Origin: an uncultured Lachnospiraceae bacterium
Lineage (GTDB): Bacteria > Bacillota > Clostridia > Lachnospirales > Lachnospiraceae
Length of the DNA stretch: 42,138 bases
Direction: 5' to 3'
NCBI GenBank assembly: GCA_902793685.1
Contig: CADBEN010000019.1
Span: 1-42,138 of the forward strand
Shown here: in pieces, positions 32,150-40,231 of the stretch
How the letters are laid out: each line of letters starts with the position of its first letter
How positions within the stretch are numbered: position 1 is the first letter of the stretch
The notes under the pieces: model-generated
The model's database searches: none
Told to the model about the DNA's origin: nothing
Seen by the model: only the letters and a program-made list of their open reading frames with translations
Translations under genes and position numbers: made by a program

Positions 32150-32817
32150 GCCTGTCCCTCCTTTTCCGCCGCGCCGCTGCTGCAGGCTGTGCTGCTGTTG
32201 CGGGCCGCGCCGCTGCTGCAGGCTGCGCCGCTGGCCGCGCCGCCTTTCACCTGCTTCATGGATTCACGCAGGCACTCGAGATTTCCTTCGATGACCTGGG
32301 GCTTCGTCGCGAACTTGTGGCGGAAGCTGGCTTCCATGTCCTCAATGAAGCGTTCCGGGTCCAGGATTCCGCTGACCTTCACGACAGCCGCCAGCATCGG
32401 GGTATTCGGGAAATAGCCGCCGAGATACTTCTCGGAGATCTCGCGGCAGCTTATAGTGTAGACCGCGCCTTCATAGCCGCGGAGCATGGGCCGCAGCTCT
32501 TCCGGCGACCGGGAGGAATTCACGATGATGGCGCCTTCCGGATCCAGCCCGTCGGTCACATGGACCGAGGAGAGCAGGGATTCGTCCGCCACAGCTACGA
32601 AATTGGGCTTGTAAATGTTGGAGTGGATGGTGCAGGGCACGTCGCTGATGCGGTTGTAGGCCGTGATCGGCGCGCCCATGCGCTCCGGGCCGTATTCCGG
32701 GAAGCCCTGGACATATTTTCCGGATGAGAAGGCGGCGTCCGCCAGAAGAAGGCAAGCTGTCTTCGCGCCCTGGCCGCCGCGTCCGTGCCAGCGGATCTCT
32801 GTGATCTGCCTGTTCAT
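32146..32817 (-). CDS. 2-oxoacid:ferredoxin oxidoreductase gamma subunit (PorC-like)
   Basis: A 223-residue subunit beginning ITEIRWHGRGGQGAKTA, the usual start of gamma subunits (IRWHGRGGQG), followed by KYVQGFPEYGPERMGAP, where CoA is handled. AGGAGGAACA precedes the ATG at 32817. The last 30 residues are an Ala/Ser/Cys/Gly-rich repeat tail (GAACSSGAARNSS) beyond the normal fold, another in-frame repeat expansion. It is the first gene after the T-box leader. Confidence 0.93.
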   Translation of the reverse strand: MNRQITEIRWHGRGGQGAKTACLLLADAAFSSGKYVQGFPEYGPERMGAPITAYNRISDVPCTIHSNIYKPNFVAVADESLLSSVHVTDGLDPEGAIIVNSSRSPEELRPMLRGYEGAVYTISCREISEKYLGGYFPNTPMLAAVVKVSGILDPERFIEDMEASFRHKFATKPQVIEGNLECLRESMKQVKGGAASGAACSSGAARNSSTACSSGAAEKEGQA

Positions 32818-32833
32818 ATTGTTCCTCCTGTGC

Positions 32834-33205
32834 AAAAAAAAAGCCTCCATCCCTGTCACGGGACGAAGACTCCTGTACTGTTCGTATCCTGATACCTTCG
32901 CTGTACCACCCTTGACTGCGTGCTCCCATCGCAAACAGCCGGGAAGAAAACCATCTTCCCGTGCCTGCTCTGTTCCAGACGCGCTTCCTGTAACGGGGAA
33001 AACCGTCGGCTTCTATTCCGCGGGGGACCGTTCCGGTTCACAGACCGTGCCGGGCCGCGTTTCTGGCCGCAATTCCGGAGTGATGTTCAGATCCGCGCTC
33101 TGATGCCGGCTTCCACCATATCGCGTGAGGTGCGCTTCACGTGCGATCCCGGCTCTCTGGAATCGTCCTTCGGATCCTACTGTCTCCATCAATATCTTTC
33201 TTTGG
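32834..33205 (-). promoter_or_regulatory. T-box riboswitch upstream of the por operon
   Basis: On the minus strand AAGGGTGGTACAGCG at 32899-32913 is the conserved T-box sequence that pairs with the tRNA acceptor end. It is followed by a terminator stem (CTTCGTCCC/GGGATGGAG) and nine T at 32834-32842, ending 17 nt before the gamma gene. Upstream are Stem I hallmarks: AGTA near 33175, CAGAGAGC near 33145 and a GATCTGAAC segment near 33087-33095. The triplet before TGAAC reads ATC, suggesting an isoleucine specifier; the exact register is my inference. Uncharged tRNA should allow read-through into the operon. Confidence 0.88.
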
Positions 33206-33273
33206 GCTATGCCGGCGTCACCGCCGGATTTTTGATGACGTCCTGCCGTTCACAGACGGCACGAACTTGTGCC
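33206..33273 (-). other. leader 5' of the T-box with small hairpins
   Basis: Between the predicted transcription start near 33267 and Stem I the RNA has hairpins such as CCGGCG-GTGA-CGCCGG and GCAC-AAGTTC-GTGC. No reading frame with a ribosome site was seen. This makes the leader about 450 nt, long for a T-box. Confidence 0.4.
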
Positions 33274-33303
33274 AGTATATCTGTTGTCGCGGACATCTGT
33301 CAA
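33274..33303 (-). promoter_or_regulatory. sigma-A promoter of the por operon
   Basis: Minus strand: TTGACA (33298-33303), an 18-nt spacer and TATACT (33274-33279). The start point should lie near 33267. Confidence 0.85.
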
Positions 33304-33361
33304 GAGACGGAGGACAAATTCGAGGCGCGATACACCGGCAAACTGAGCAATTATCTCGTTT

Positions 33362-33458
33362 TTCGGGGTGAGGAAGGTCTCCGGGTAGGTCAGGCCCCGA
33401 AAAGCAGCCAGGAAGCTTAATGTTCCATCGGGGTGAGGAGGGTCTCCGGGCGGGTCAG
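33362..33458. repeat. 65-nt structured repeat, family C, two copies
   Basis: Two units with cores CTCCGGGTAGGTCAGGCC and CTCCGGGCGGGTCAGA are spaced exactly 65 nt (33381 and 33446). The first forms a hairpin TTCGGGG ... CCCCGAA. The same family recurs four times at 40471-40695, 7 kb away. Confidence 0.85.
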
Positions 33459-33502
33459 ACACGTGGTGGTTGTGAAAATATCCAGTTTTTTCCTGCGAGG
33501 CA

Positions 33503-33630
33503 GCGCCGACACTGAGAATAATTGTTTATTGCGCCATTTCAGTGTATTGCGGGCCGGGTTGGCATCGCGCCGACACTGAAAATAAATGTTTGTTGAGCCG
33601 ATTCAGTGTATCGCGGACCGGGTTGGCGGA
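33503..33630. repeat. 64-nt structured repeat, family B, two copies
   Basis: Units begin at 33503 and 33567 (GCGCCGACACTGA), exactly 64 nt apart. Each contains the inverted repeat ACACTGA ... TCAGTGT around an AT-rich loop, followed by GGCCGGGTTGGC or a close variant. The loops differ more than the stems. Confidence 0.85.
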
Positions 33631-33750
33631 AAAGGCTACGGAAAAGTCCGGGGAAAACACCGCGGAAAAGCAAAAAGTGTCGGAAATAGCCGGGAAAGGT
33701 TCACCCGGTGCCGGAAAAAGAGCATAATGGAACCAGAAGAGAAGCCGAAC

Positions 33751-33830
33751 AGAAGCTGGAAGGAACCAAGGGTGAGAAGATCCGAAGGACGGAAGCTGGA
33801 AGGAACCAAGGGTGAGAAGATCGGAAGAAC
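33751..33830 (+). repeat. 40-nt direct repeat upstream of the amidotransferase gene
   Basis: Two nearly identical 40-nt units (core AGCTGGAAGGAACCAAGGG) start at 33751 and 33791, just before the ribosome binding site region of the PuuD-like gene. Confidence 0.9.
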
Positions 33831-33853
33831 GGATGCAGGAAGGAGCGAATCCT

Positions 33854-34603
33854 ATGTCAGAAAGAAAACCTTTGATCGCTGTGATGGGGGCGCACAAGCT
33901 CTCGGTGCTTTACAATGAGAACCCGGTGCCGGCGGCGGCACTGAATGAGACCTACGCGAATGCCGTGACCCGGGCCGGCGGGATCCCGGTGATCCTGCCG
34001 CCCTTTGCGGACGATGCTGACCTGTTCCGGATCATGGAGCTCTGCGGCGGACTTCTGCTTCCCGGAGGGGAGGACGTGGACCCGCGGTATTTCGGCGAAG
34101 ATCCGTCCCCGAAACTCGGGCGGATCACGGGATATTACGACCGGGCGTGGATCGCCGCCCTGGAGTATGCCGCGGAACAGGGCATGCCCGTCCTCGGGAT
34201 CTGCCGGGGGCACCAGCTGGCGAATGCCGTGTTCGGCGGGACGCTTTACCAGGATCTCTCGGAATATCCGGGAAAGACGCTTCTTCACGGCCAGCATCAC
34301 GACAGGACCAGTACGGTACATAAGGTCAGCATCGTCCCCGAAAGCCATCTGGCCCGGATCCTGGGCTGCACCGAGGTCTACACGAACACCATGCACCACC
34401 AGTGCGTAAAAGAACCGGGCGCAGGACTGTACGTCAGCGCCCGGACCGGGGACGGTGTGATCGAAGGACTGGAGACCATGGACGGATCCATGATCTTTGT
34501 CCAGTGGCATCCGGAGGAATTGCAGGACACTGTGCCCTGTATGCAGGGACTTTTCACGGACCTGGTGAAAAAAGCCGGAGCCTGTTTCAATCGGCAGAAA
34601 TAG
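33854..34603 (+). CDS. class I glutamine amidotransferase-like hydrolase (PuuD/gamma-glutamyl-GABA hydrolase family)
   Basis: A 249-residue peptidase C26 family enzyme expected to hydrolyse gamma-glutamyl amides, as PuuD does for gamma-glutamyl-GABA. The nucleophile is Cys in GICRGHQLANAVFGG near 114-128, and the His/Glu pair is QWHPEE near 220-225. GGLLLPGGEDVDPRYF is the oxyanion-loop region typical of the family. AAGGAG lies about 8 nt before the ATG at 33854. There is no puu operon around it, so the natural amide is open. It stands alone after a 550-nt repeat-filled gap. Confidence 0.92.
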   Translation: MSERKPLIAVMGAHKLSVLYNENPVPAAALNETYANAVTRAGGIPVILPPFADDADLFRIMELCGGLLLPGGEDVDPRYFGEDPSPKLGRITGYYDRAWIAALEYAAEQGMPVLGICRGHQLANAVFGGTLYQDLSEYPGKTLLHGQHHDRTSTVHKVSIVPESHLARILGCTEVYTNTMHHQCVKEPGAGLYVSARTGDGVIEGLETMDGSMIFVQWHPEELQDTVPCMQGLFTDLVKKAGACFNRQK

Positions 34604-34668
34604 GGCAGTGAGAAGAAGACAGCGAAAACCGGCAGGCAAAAAACCTGCAGGAATAAAAGAAATAACGA

Positions 34669-34712
34669 AGCGGCTGCATTAAGCTTTTTGAAACCAGCTT
34701 AATGCAGCCGCT
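34669..34712. terminator. long perfect inverted repeat between convergent genes
   Basis: AGCGGCTGCATTAAGCT and AGCTTAATGCAGCCGCT (17 bp) flank a 10-nt loop. The minus-strand flank is T-rich but broken (TCGTTATTTCTTTTATT). It probably ends transcription from both sides. Confidence 0.65.
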
Positions 34713-34753
34713 CCGCCGTGTTAATTACTCAATGTTTCAACTGCCCGCCGTGA

Positions 34754-36601
34754 TTACTGCTCGCAGAGAATGATCAGCTGATCCTCCGGTCTCAGGTCCA
34801 GCTCCTGGTCCAGCGGAGGATTGAAGAGACTTTCGGGCGCGGCGGCAGTGCCGCCCAGAAGGCCCAGCAGGATGCAGCGCTTCCGGCAGAGAATGCCGCG
34901 GAGACTGCGTATGGTCTGCTTTCCGGTGCAGCCAAGCTCTTCCGCAGTCCGCAGGAAAAGCTCGTTTCCATCGTTTGACAGGATCTCCTGGAATACCTTG
35001 ATCAGCTCCGGGCTTTCCGACAGCTGGGCGAGGATCAGGGAGGACATGCTGGAAGAAACGATGTAGTCTGTACCGTCCGAAGTGGAGATGAGAGCTTCAT
35101 TGCTGCTGAGGCACAGTTCCGCAGTAATGTTGAACTGGAGTCCGAAGCGGCTGCGGATATCCCGGAGATTCAGGATGTGGAAGATGACCTCCATGTCTGC
35201 GTCATCGTCCTCCATACTGTAGTCGCTGAGGATCGCGATATGGTCAGACTGTTCCGCCAGCGCCAGATAGGAATCTTCTTCCTCCAGAGATTCTTCGAAA
35301 AAGGTGATCTTGAGATCTCTGCGGCCCCCAAAGCGGGAGAGGATCTTTGCCTGCTGTGCCTCGTCGAGACCGGCAAGCAGGATCTCCGAAACATCTTCCG
35401 GGAGATCCCGGATGACAGTCTTCAGTTCCTTGTTGTAGCCGATGATCGTGACCTTCCGGCTACTGAGGGCAGGTTCCGGACTGTCAGAAGTCCGGGCCGG
35501 GATTTCGTCCGGCTTGTGCCGGTCGGGAGAAAGCTTCGGAAGATACCGGTTTTCCGCGAACACCAGGATCCGGTCCCCTTCCTGTATGACGGTTTCCGGC
35601 GCAGGATTGAGCATGACGGTCCCGTCGTGCAGGATGCCTGCAGGAACGCCGGCATCTGTGTTGATGATCAGCTCCAGGAAGGTGATGCCGTAAGACTCCG
35701 GGAAGTCCAGCAGATAGAATTCGGAGCCCTCGAAGTTGAAGATCTCCTGGAAAGCCTGGGAGAGACCGCTCTGGGTGCAGGAGTGGGCGATCATCTTTGC
35801 CAGGACGATATTCGCCTGGACGGCGGAAACGTTGTGGCGCTCCATGAGGGAGGCAGGGAGACGGTGTTCGACCCCCGACAGGATCGCACTGACCCTGACG
35901 GTGCAGTCTTCCTCTTTTTCTATGAAGTTTGATACTGCCAGCAGCGTCTTGATGGTATTCCGGTCGTCCTGGGGACTGATGATGACGGAGCGCGCCTCTG
36001 TGATCATCAGCCGCTCCAGCGTGGCAGCGTCATGGACGTCCGCCTGGCGGCAGATGAGTCTGATGTTGTCCGGGATAGTGATGTTGTCCGTAATGCTCTG
36101 CCACATTTCTTCGGGATCCAGGTCTGCCGCGACCACGATCACCTCGGGTTTTCCTGCGGCGGAGAGGATCAGCTGACGGATCAGGGTGCATTCCCCGGGC
36201 GTAAAGCCGAGGAGTATGACGTGCCCGCTCTCCAGGATGATGGAGCGCCCCTGTCTCAGACTGGTGATCTTTTCCTCGATGGCGGTGGAAATGAGACCGA
36301 TCAGTACGCTGGTGATGAACAGGCCGCCCACTGCTGCCAGTGACAGCATGATGAGATAGGACAGGGGGCCGTCCTCGCTGGAGGGCATCCAGGCATTGAT
36401 GACGGTGGCGAAGCTCTCCCAGAGTGTGGCCCCGAAATTCTGCTCCGGATTGAAGTGCAGGCCGGTAATGATCAGCGTGATCACCAGGATCATCAGCAGG
36501 GAACAGATCAGAAGCAGACGGAGCAGGCCCATGCTGCCCCCGGACATGCGGTTGTCAAACCAGTACTGCAGTCGTTCTTTCAAAGTGAATTTTCTTTTCA
36601 T
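34754..36601 (-). CDS. CASTOR/POLLUX-like ion channel with two RCK/TrkA-N-type domains
   Basis: A 615-residue protein. Membrane segments lie at about 25-47 and 80-105, with a short pore-like region between (FGATLWESFATVINAW). Two cytosolic Rossmann-like regulatory domains follow: HVILLGFTPGECTLIRQL near 127 and KVTIIGYNKELKTVIRD near 385. Plant CASTOR/POLLUX (DMI1) channels share this layout, with an unusual filter instead of TVGYG, and bacterial relatives are little studied. It is 32 nt downstream of the methyltransferase-like gene and cotranscribed. The ion passed is not known from sequence; potassium or calcium are the usual suggestions. Confidence 0.85.
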   Translation of the reverse strand: MKRKFTLKERLQYWFDNRMSGGSMGLLRLLLICSLLMILVITLIITGLHFNPEQNFGATLWESFATVINAWMPSSEDGPLSYLIMLSLAAVGGLFITSVLIGLISTAIEEKITSLRQGRSIILESGHVILLGFTPGECTLIRQLILSAAGKPEVIVVAADLDPEEMWQSITDNITIPDNIRLICRQADVHDAATLERLMITEARSVIISPQDDRNTIKTLLAVSNFIEKEEDCTVRVSAILSGVEHRLPASLMERHNVSAVQANIVLAKMIAHSCTQSGLSQAFQEIFNFEGSEFYLLDFPESYGITFLELIINTDAGVPAGILHDGTVMLNPAPETVIQEGDRILVFAENRYLPKLSPDRHKPDEIPARTSDSPEPALSSRKVTIIGYNKELKTVIRDLPEDVSEILLAGLDEAQQAKILSRFGGRRDLKITFFEESLEEEDSYLALAEQSDHIAILSDYSMEDDDADMEVIFHILNLRDIRSRFGLQFNITAELCLSSNEALISTSDGTDYIVSSSMSSLILAQLSESPELIKVFQEILSNDGNELFLRTAEELGCTGKQTIRSLRGILCRKRCILLGLLGGTAAAPESLFNPPLDQELDLRPEDQLIILCEQ

Positions 36602-36633
36602 AGTTCCTCCGGAAGCATGACTTGAACTGCTGT

Positions 36634-37539
36634 TCAGGCCTGCCCGGTGATGAGCCAGGGCGCGGGTTCCGCGACCATGTTCCGCTTTGCGTTCAGCTTG
36701 CTGACGGAGATCTGGATCACCTCGGTATCGCCGATGCCGTAGTGGTCAAACAGCGCCGGCAGGGAAGCGGCACACTGGAAATCCAGGGTGTAGATCAGGA
36801 ACTCCATGTGGGGGTTCACCCGGAGAAGGGCTTCGATCTCCTGCTCCATGCTGGCAGAGGCCACAAGCATGGTGAAAGTCGGGACGGGAAGCCCCTTCAG
36901 GGATTCATCGTCCACGTGGTCGATGATCTCGATGTTGTGGAGGCCGAACTCGTGGGCATTGTCCTCAAGGGTCCGGCGGTCACGCTGACTGTATTCCACC
37001 GCGATGATCGTGCCTTCCGGCGCAAGGAGGGCAGCCTCGACCGCGAGGCTCTCGCCGCTGATGATACAGATATTATCCGCCTGGTCGATATGCATCTTCG
37101 ACATCATGGCGGCGCGGATCTCGCTGCCCACGTAGTGGACGGAACCGCGGGAGAAGTTCATGTTCTTCATGCCGATCTTCGAGGTGGACCGGGCGTTGGG
37201 GTTCATGATCAGCATGGCGGCCGATGCATTGATGCCGCGGTTGATCATCTCACGGATGGGTTTGTGCAGGATCTGGCCGGAGGGATCGCTGCCCTCGTTG
37301 TACCAGACGGTGCATTCGCCGAGCCCTGCGGTCCACATGCGGTAGAAGATGTCCGGGTGTCCGGCTTCCGTGAAGACAAGGGTCGCGTTGTGGGACTCGA
37401 CGGTGGGGATCAGGTTTTTGTTTTTGCGGGTGATGTCCAGGATCTTGACCTTCTGGAGATCGACATTGGTCGTTTCCGCGTAGTAGGTAAGCCATGCAAG
37501 AATGCTGTCATTCGAAAACATCTGTTTTTCCTGTTCCAT
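36634..37539 (-). CDS. SAM-methyltransferase-like protein (CbiT-type fold) paired with the channel
   Basis: A 301-residue soluble protein. GSEIRAAMMSKMHIDQADNI followed by ICIISGESLAVEAALL and GTIIAVEYSQRDRRTLEDNA resembles the class I methyltransferase fold of CbiT-like precorrin enzymes, where Gly-rich motif I is replaced here by SGESLAV. No corrin biosynthesis gene is near. The only partner is the channel gene 32 nt downstream, so a role in controlling or modifying the channel, or sensing SAM, is possible but not shown. GGGGG precedes the ATG at 37539; upstream open frame to 37698 is repeat sequence. Confidence 0.72.
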   Translation of the reverse strand: MEQEKQMFSNDSILAWLTYYAETTNVDLQKVKILDITRKNKNLIPTVESHNATLVFTEAGHPDIFYRMWTAGLGECTVWYNEGSDPSGQILHKPIREMINRGINASAAMLIMNPNARSTSKIGMKNMNFSRGSVHYVGSEIRAAMMSKMHIDQADNICIISGESLAVEAALLAPEGTIIAVEYSQRDRRTLEDNAHEFGLHNIEIIDHVDDESLKGLPVPTFTMLVASASMEQEIEALLRVNPHMEFLIYTLDFQCAASLPALFDHYGIGDTEVIQISVSKLNAKRNMVAEPAPWLITGQA

Positions 37540-37969
37540 GGTGAAACCCCCTTTTGCGTTAGATGATCTTATGTACGGCGCGTGCCCTGTCCGGCAGGGT
37601 GCCCTGTCCGACGGGGTGCCCTGTCCGGCGGGGTGCGCGTTCTTCACTTTCAGTATACCATCACAAGTATTTTCCCGCCTACCTGTCAAGGCTTGCAAAG
37701 CGCGGATTTTTCTGTATCATGTTTTCTGACCGGCACTCCGCAGAAAATGAGCATACCCTGAACAGGGAGCCTGCTCACCGGACAGGGTATACCCATTTTT
37801 TGCGGGTGAGCAAGGCGCAGCGCGCCTCCGGCCGCCCGCAGCGAGGAGTGCTGCGGTAAAAAAGATGAAGTTATCCCCAAAAAGCCGCATAAAATCTGGG
37901 GATAATGTGGATAAATGTCGAAAAACCCGCGTAAATCCGGGGAAAATGACCTTTTGATGGAGGAAAACT
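37540..37969. other. 430-nt intergenic region: 17-nt repeats, hairpin and DnaA-box-like cluster
   Basis: From left to right: three copies of a 17-nt unit (GTGCCCTGTCCG core at 37582, 37599, 37616). Next is a hairpin with ATACCCTG/CAGGGTAT extended by AAAATG/CATTTT and a T run on the plus strand at about 37751-37803. Last come three DnaA-box-like 9-mers at 37871-37914. No gene is visible. Confidence 0.6.
37871..37914. promoter_or_regulatory. cluster of DnaA-box-like sequences upstream of tex
   Basis: TTATCCCCA (37871-37879), its inverse TGGGGATAA (37897-37905) and, directly abutting, TGTGGATAA (37906-37914), which is the inverse of the perfect box TTATCCACA. They lie 56 nt before the tex start. 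Binding by DnaA is unproven. Confidence 0.4.
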
Positions 37970-40123
37970 GTGGATATCATTCAGAAAATCGCGTCGGAGC
38001 TCAGCGTTCAGGACTGGCAGGTGGACGCTGCCGCGAAGCTGATCGACGAAGGCTGCACCATTCCGTTCATCGCCCGCTACCGGAAAGAGGCCACGGGCAC
38101 GCTGAACGACGAACAGCTGCGTACTCTGGGAACGCGACTGACCGCGCTGAGAAACCTGGAGGAAAAGAAAGAGAAGATCCTGGAGACCATCGAGTCCCAG
38201 GGAAAGCTGACCGAGGAGCTGCGGGCCGCCATCGAAGCTGCGGAGACCAGCGTCGCCCTCGACGACCTGTACCGTCCTTTCCGGCCGAAGCGGACTACCC
38301 GCGCGACCATCGCCATGGAGAAGGGGCTGAGCGGCCTGGCGGACATTCTGTGGGCCCAGAAGACGGAAAAGACCCTGGAAGAGGAGGCGCAGGCCTATCT
38401 TTCCGAGGAAAAGGGCGTCACGACTGTGGAGGAAGCGATCCAGGGAGCCTGTGACATTCTGGCGGAGCGTTTCTCCGACTCTTCCGCGATCCGCAGCTAT
38501 GTGCGCTCCGTGACGGAGCGTAGGGGCATCCTTTCCTCCGAGGCGAAGGATGAGGAAGAGAAGACGGTCTACGAGACTTACTATCACTTCACGGAACCGG
38601 TGGCGAAGGCCTCCGGATACCGTGTTCTGGCGATCAACCGCGGCGAGAAGGAGAAGATCCTGAAAGTGGCCATCGAGGCGCCGGAGGACGAGATCCTTGG
38701 ATTTCTGGAGAGCCGGCTGATCCGGGGGAATAACCCGGCGACCCGGGACGCGATGAAGCGGACCATCGAGGACAGCTACGCAAGGCTGATCGCGCCTTCT
38801 ATTGAGCGCGAACTCAGGAACAGCCTTACGGAGAAGGCCGAGGACGGCGCCATCCTGGTGTTCCGGAAGAACCTGCACCAGCTCCTCATGCAGCCGCCCA
38901 TCGAGGGCGCAGTGGTGCTGGGCTGGGATCCGGCCTTCCGCACCGGCTGCAAGCTGGCGGTGGTGGACGCCACCGGAAAGGTCCTGGACACGGCGGTGAT
39001 CTATCCCACCATGCCGACGAACGAGCGGAAGCAGGCGGAGGCCGCGAAGAAGATCCGCGAGCTGGTGGCCCGATACGGCGTGAATCTGGTCTCTGTGGGC
39101 AACGGCACGGCTTCCCGTGAATCGGAGCAGTTCCTGACGGGAGTCCTGAAGGAACTTCCGAACAAGGTCTCTTACGTTATTACCAACGAGGCGGGCGCAT
39201 CGGTCTATTCCGCCAGTGCCCTGGCGACGGAGGAATTCCCGGAGTTCGATGTGGGACAGCGCTCCGCGGCCAGTATAGCCCGCAGGGTCCAGGATCCGCT
39301 GGCGGAGCTCGTGAAGATCGACCCGAAATCCATCGGCGTCGGACAGTATCAGCACGACATGGACCAGAAGAAGCTCGGTGAAGCCCTTTCCGGGGTGGTC
39401 GAGGACTGCGTGAACGCGGTGGGTGTCGACCTGAACACGGCATCGGCCCCGCTTCTGCAGTATATCTCCGGCATCACGAAGACCACCGCGAAGAATATCG
39501 TCGCCTATCGTGAGGAGAACGGCCGTTTTACCAGCCGGAAGCAGATCCTGAAGGTGCCGAAGCTCGGGCCGAAGGCCTTTGAACAGTGCGCGGGCTTCAT
39601 GCGGATCAGCGGCGGCAAGGAGCCGCTGGATGCCACCGGCGTCCATCCGGAGAGCTACAAACTGGCGGAGCAGCTTCTTGCGAAGCTCGGCGTGGACAAG
39701 GAATCGCTGAAGGACGGCCCGCTCTCGGTCATGGTTTCCGGGAAGTTCGTGAAGGAAGCGGCTGAGGAGTTCGGCGTGGGAGAGATCACCGTGCAGAGCG
39801 TCCTCAAGGAGCTCACCACCGCAGGCCGCGACCCGCGCGACGAGATGCCGAAGCCCATCCTGAAGAGCGACGTCCTGAGCATGGAAGACCTGAAGCCCGG
39901 CATGGTGCTGAAGGGGACGGTGCGGAACGTCATCGATTTCGGCGCCTTTGTAGATATAGGTGTCCATCAGGACGGCCTGGTGCATATCTCCCGCATGTCA
40001 AAGAAGCGCTTTGTGAAGCATCCCATGGAAGTGGTCAGCGTGGGCGATATCGTCGACGTCAAGGTGGTCGAGGTGGATCTGAAGAAGAAGCGTATCGGCC
40101 TTTCCATGATTCTGGACAAATGA
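37970..40123 (+). CDS. tex: Tex family S1 RNA-binding transcription accessory protein
   Basis: A 717-residue full-length Tex. The helical N-terminal region (LIDEGCTIPFIARYRKEATG) leads to a YqgF/RNase H-like domain (VVLGWDPAFRTGCKLAVVD near 320-340). Helix-hairpin-helix segments follow (LQYISGITKTTAKNIVAYR, then VPKLGPKAFEQCAGFMRISG near 490-545), and a C-terminal S1 domain (GMVLKGTVRNVIDFGAFVDI near 645-665). Tex binds nucleic acid and is related to Spt6; in bacteria it affects transcription and RNA decay. The start is GTG at 37970, behind GGAGG. It is monocistronic; a G-rich run follows the stop. Confidence 0.96.
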   Translation: MDIIQKIASELSVQDWQVDAAAKLIDEGCTIPFIARYRKEATGTLNDEQLRTLGTRLTALRNLEEKKEKILETIESQGKLTEELRAAIEAAETSVALDDLYRPFRPKRTTRATIAMEKGLSGLADILWAQKTEKTLEEEAQAYLSEEKGVTTVEEAIQGACDILAERFSDSSAIRSYVRSVTERRGILSSEAKDEEEKTVYETYYHFTEPVAKASGYRVLAINRGEKEKILKVAIEAPEDEILGFLESRLIRGNNPATRDAMKRTIEDSYARLIAPSIERELRNSLTEKAEDGAILVFRKNLHQLLMQPPIEGAVVLGWDPAFRTGCKLAVVDATGKVLDTAVIYPTMPTNERKQAEAAKKIRELVARYGVNLVSVGNGTASRESEQFLTGVLKELPNKVSYVITNEAGASVYSASALATEEFPEFDVGQRSAASIARRVQDPLAELVKIDPKSIGVGQYQHDMDQKKLGEALSGVVEDCVNAVGVDLNTASAPLLQYISGITKTTAKNIVAYREENGRFTSRKQILKVPKLGPKAFEQCAGFMRISGGKEPLDATGVHPESYKLAEQLLAKLGVDKESLKDGPLSVMVSGKFVKEAAEEFGVGEITVQSVLKELTTAGRDPRDEMPKPILKSDVLSMEDLKPGMVLKGTVRNVIDFGAFVDIGVHQDGLVHISRMSKKRFVKHPMEVVSVGDIVDVKVVEVDLKKKRIGLSMILDK

Positions 40124-40127
40124 TGTG

Positions 40128-40198
40128 ACGGGGGGGCCGGCGGGGGATGTCGGCGGCTGCCGAAGGGTTTCGGGGGCTGCCGGGGGCTGTCGGGGGTC
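40128..40198 (+). repeat. G-rich tract with several G5-G7 runs after tex
   Basis: Runs GGGGGGG, GGGGG, GGGGG, GGGGG and GGGGG occur within 70 nt on the plus strand, the last part as repeats of CGGGGGCTG-like units. The tract could form G-quadruplexes in DNA or in the tex mRNA tail. No ordinary terminator was seen after tex. Confidence 0.65.
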
Positions 40199-40231
40199 TT
40201 ATGCCGGCGGTTTCATGCCGGCGGGGCAGAA

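Noticed and set aside
36634-37539. Cobalamin biosynthesis enzyme CbiT
   Set aside because: The fold is similar, but motif I is changed and no other corrin gene is in the window.
37871-37914. Replication origin
   Set aside because: Only three box-like sites, and no dnaA, dnaN, gyrase or AT-rich unwinding region nearby.
37871-39985. 704-residue minus-strand open frame
   Set aside because: It is antisense to tex, which has clear domains and codon pattern; high GC at third positions keeps the opposite frame open.
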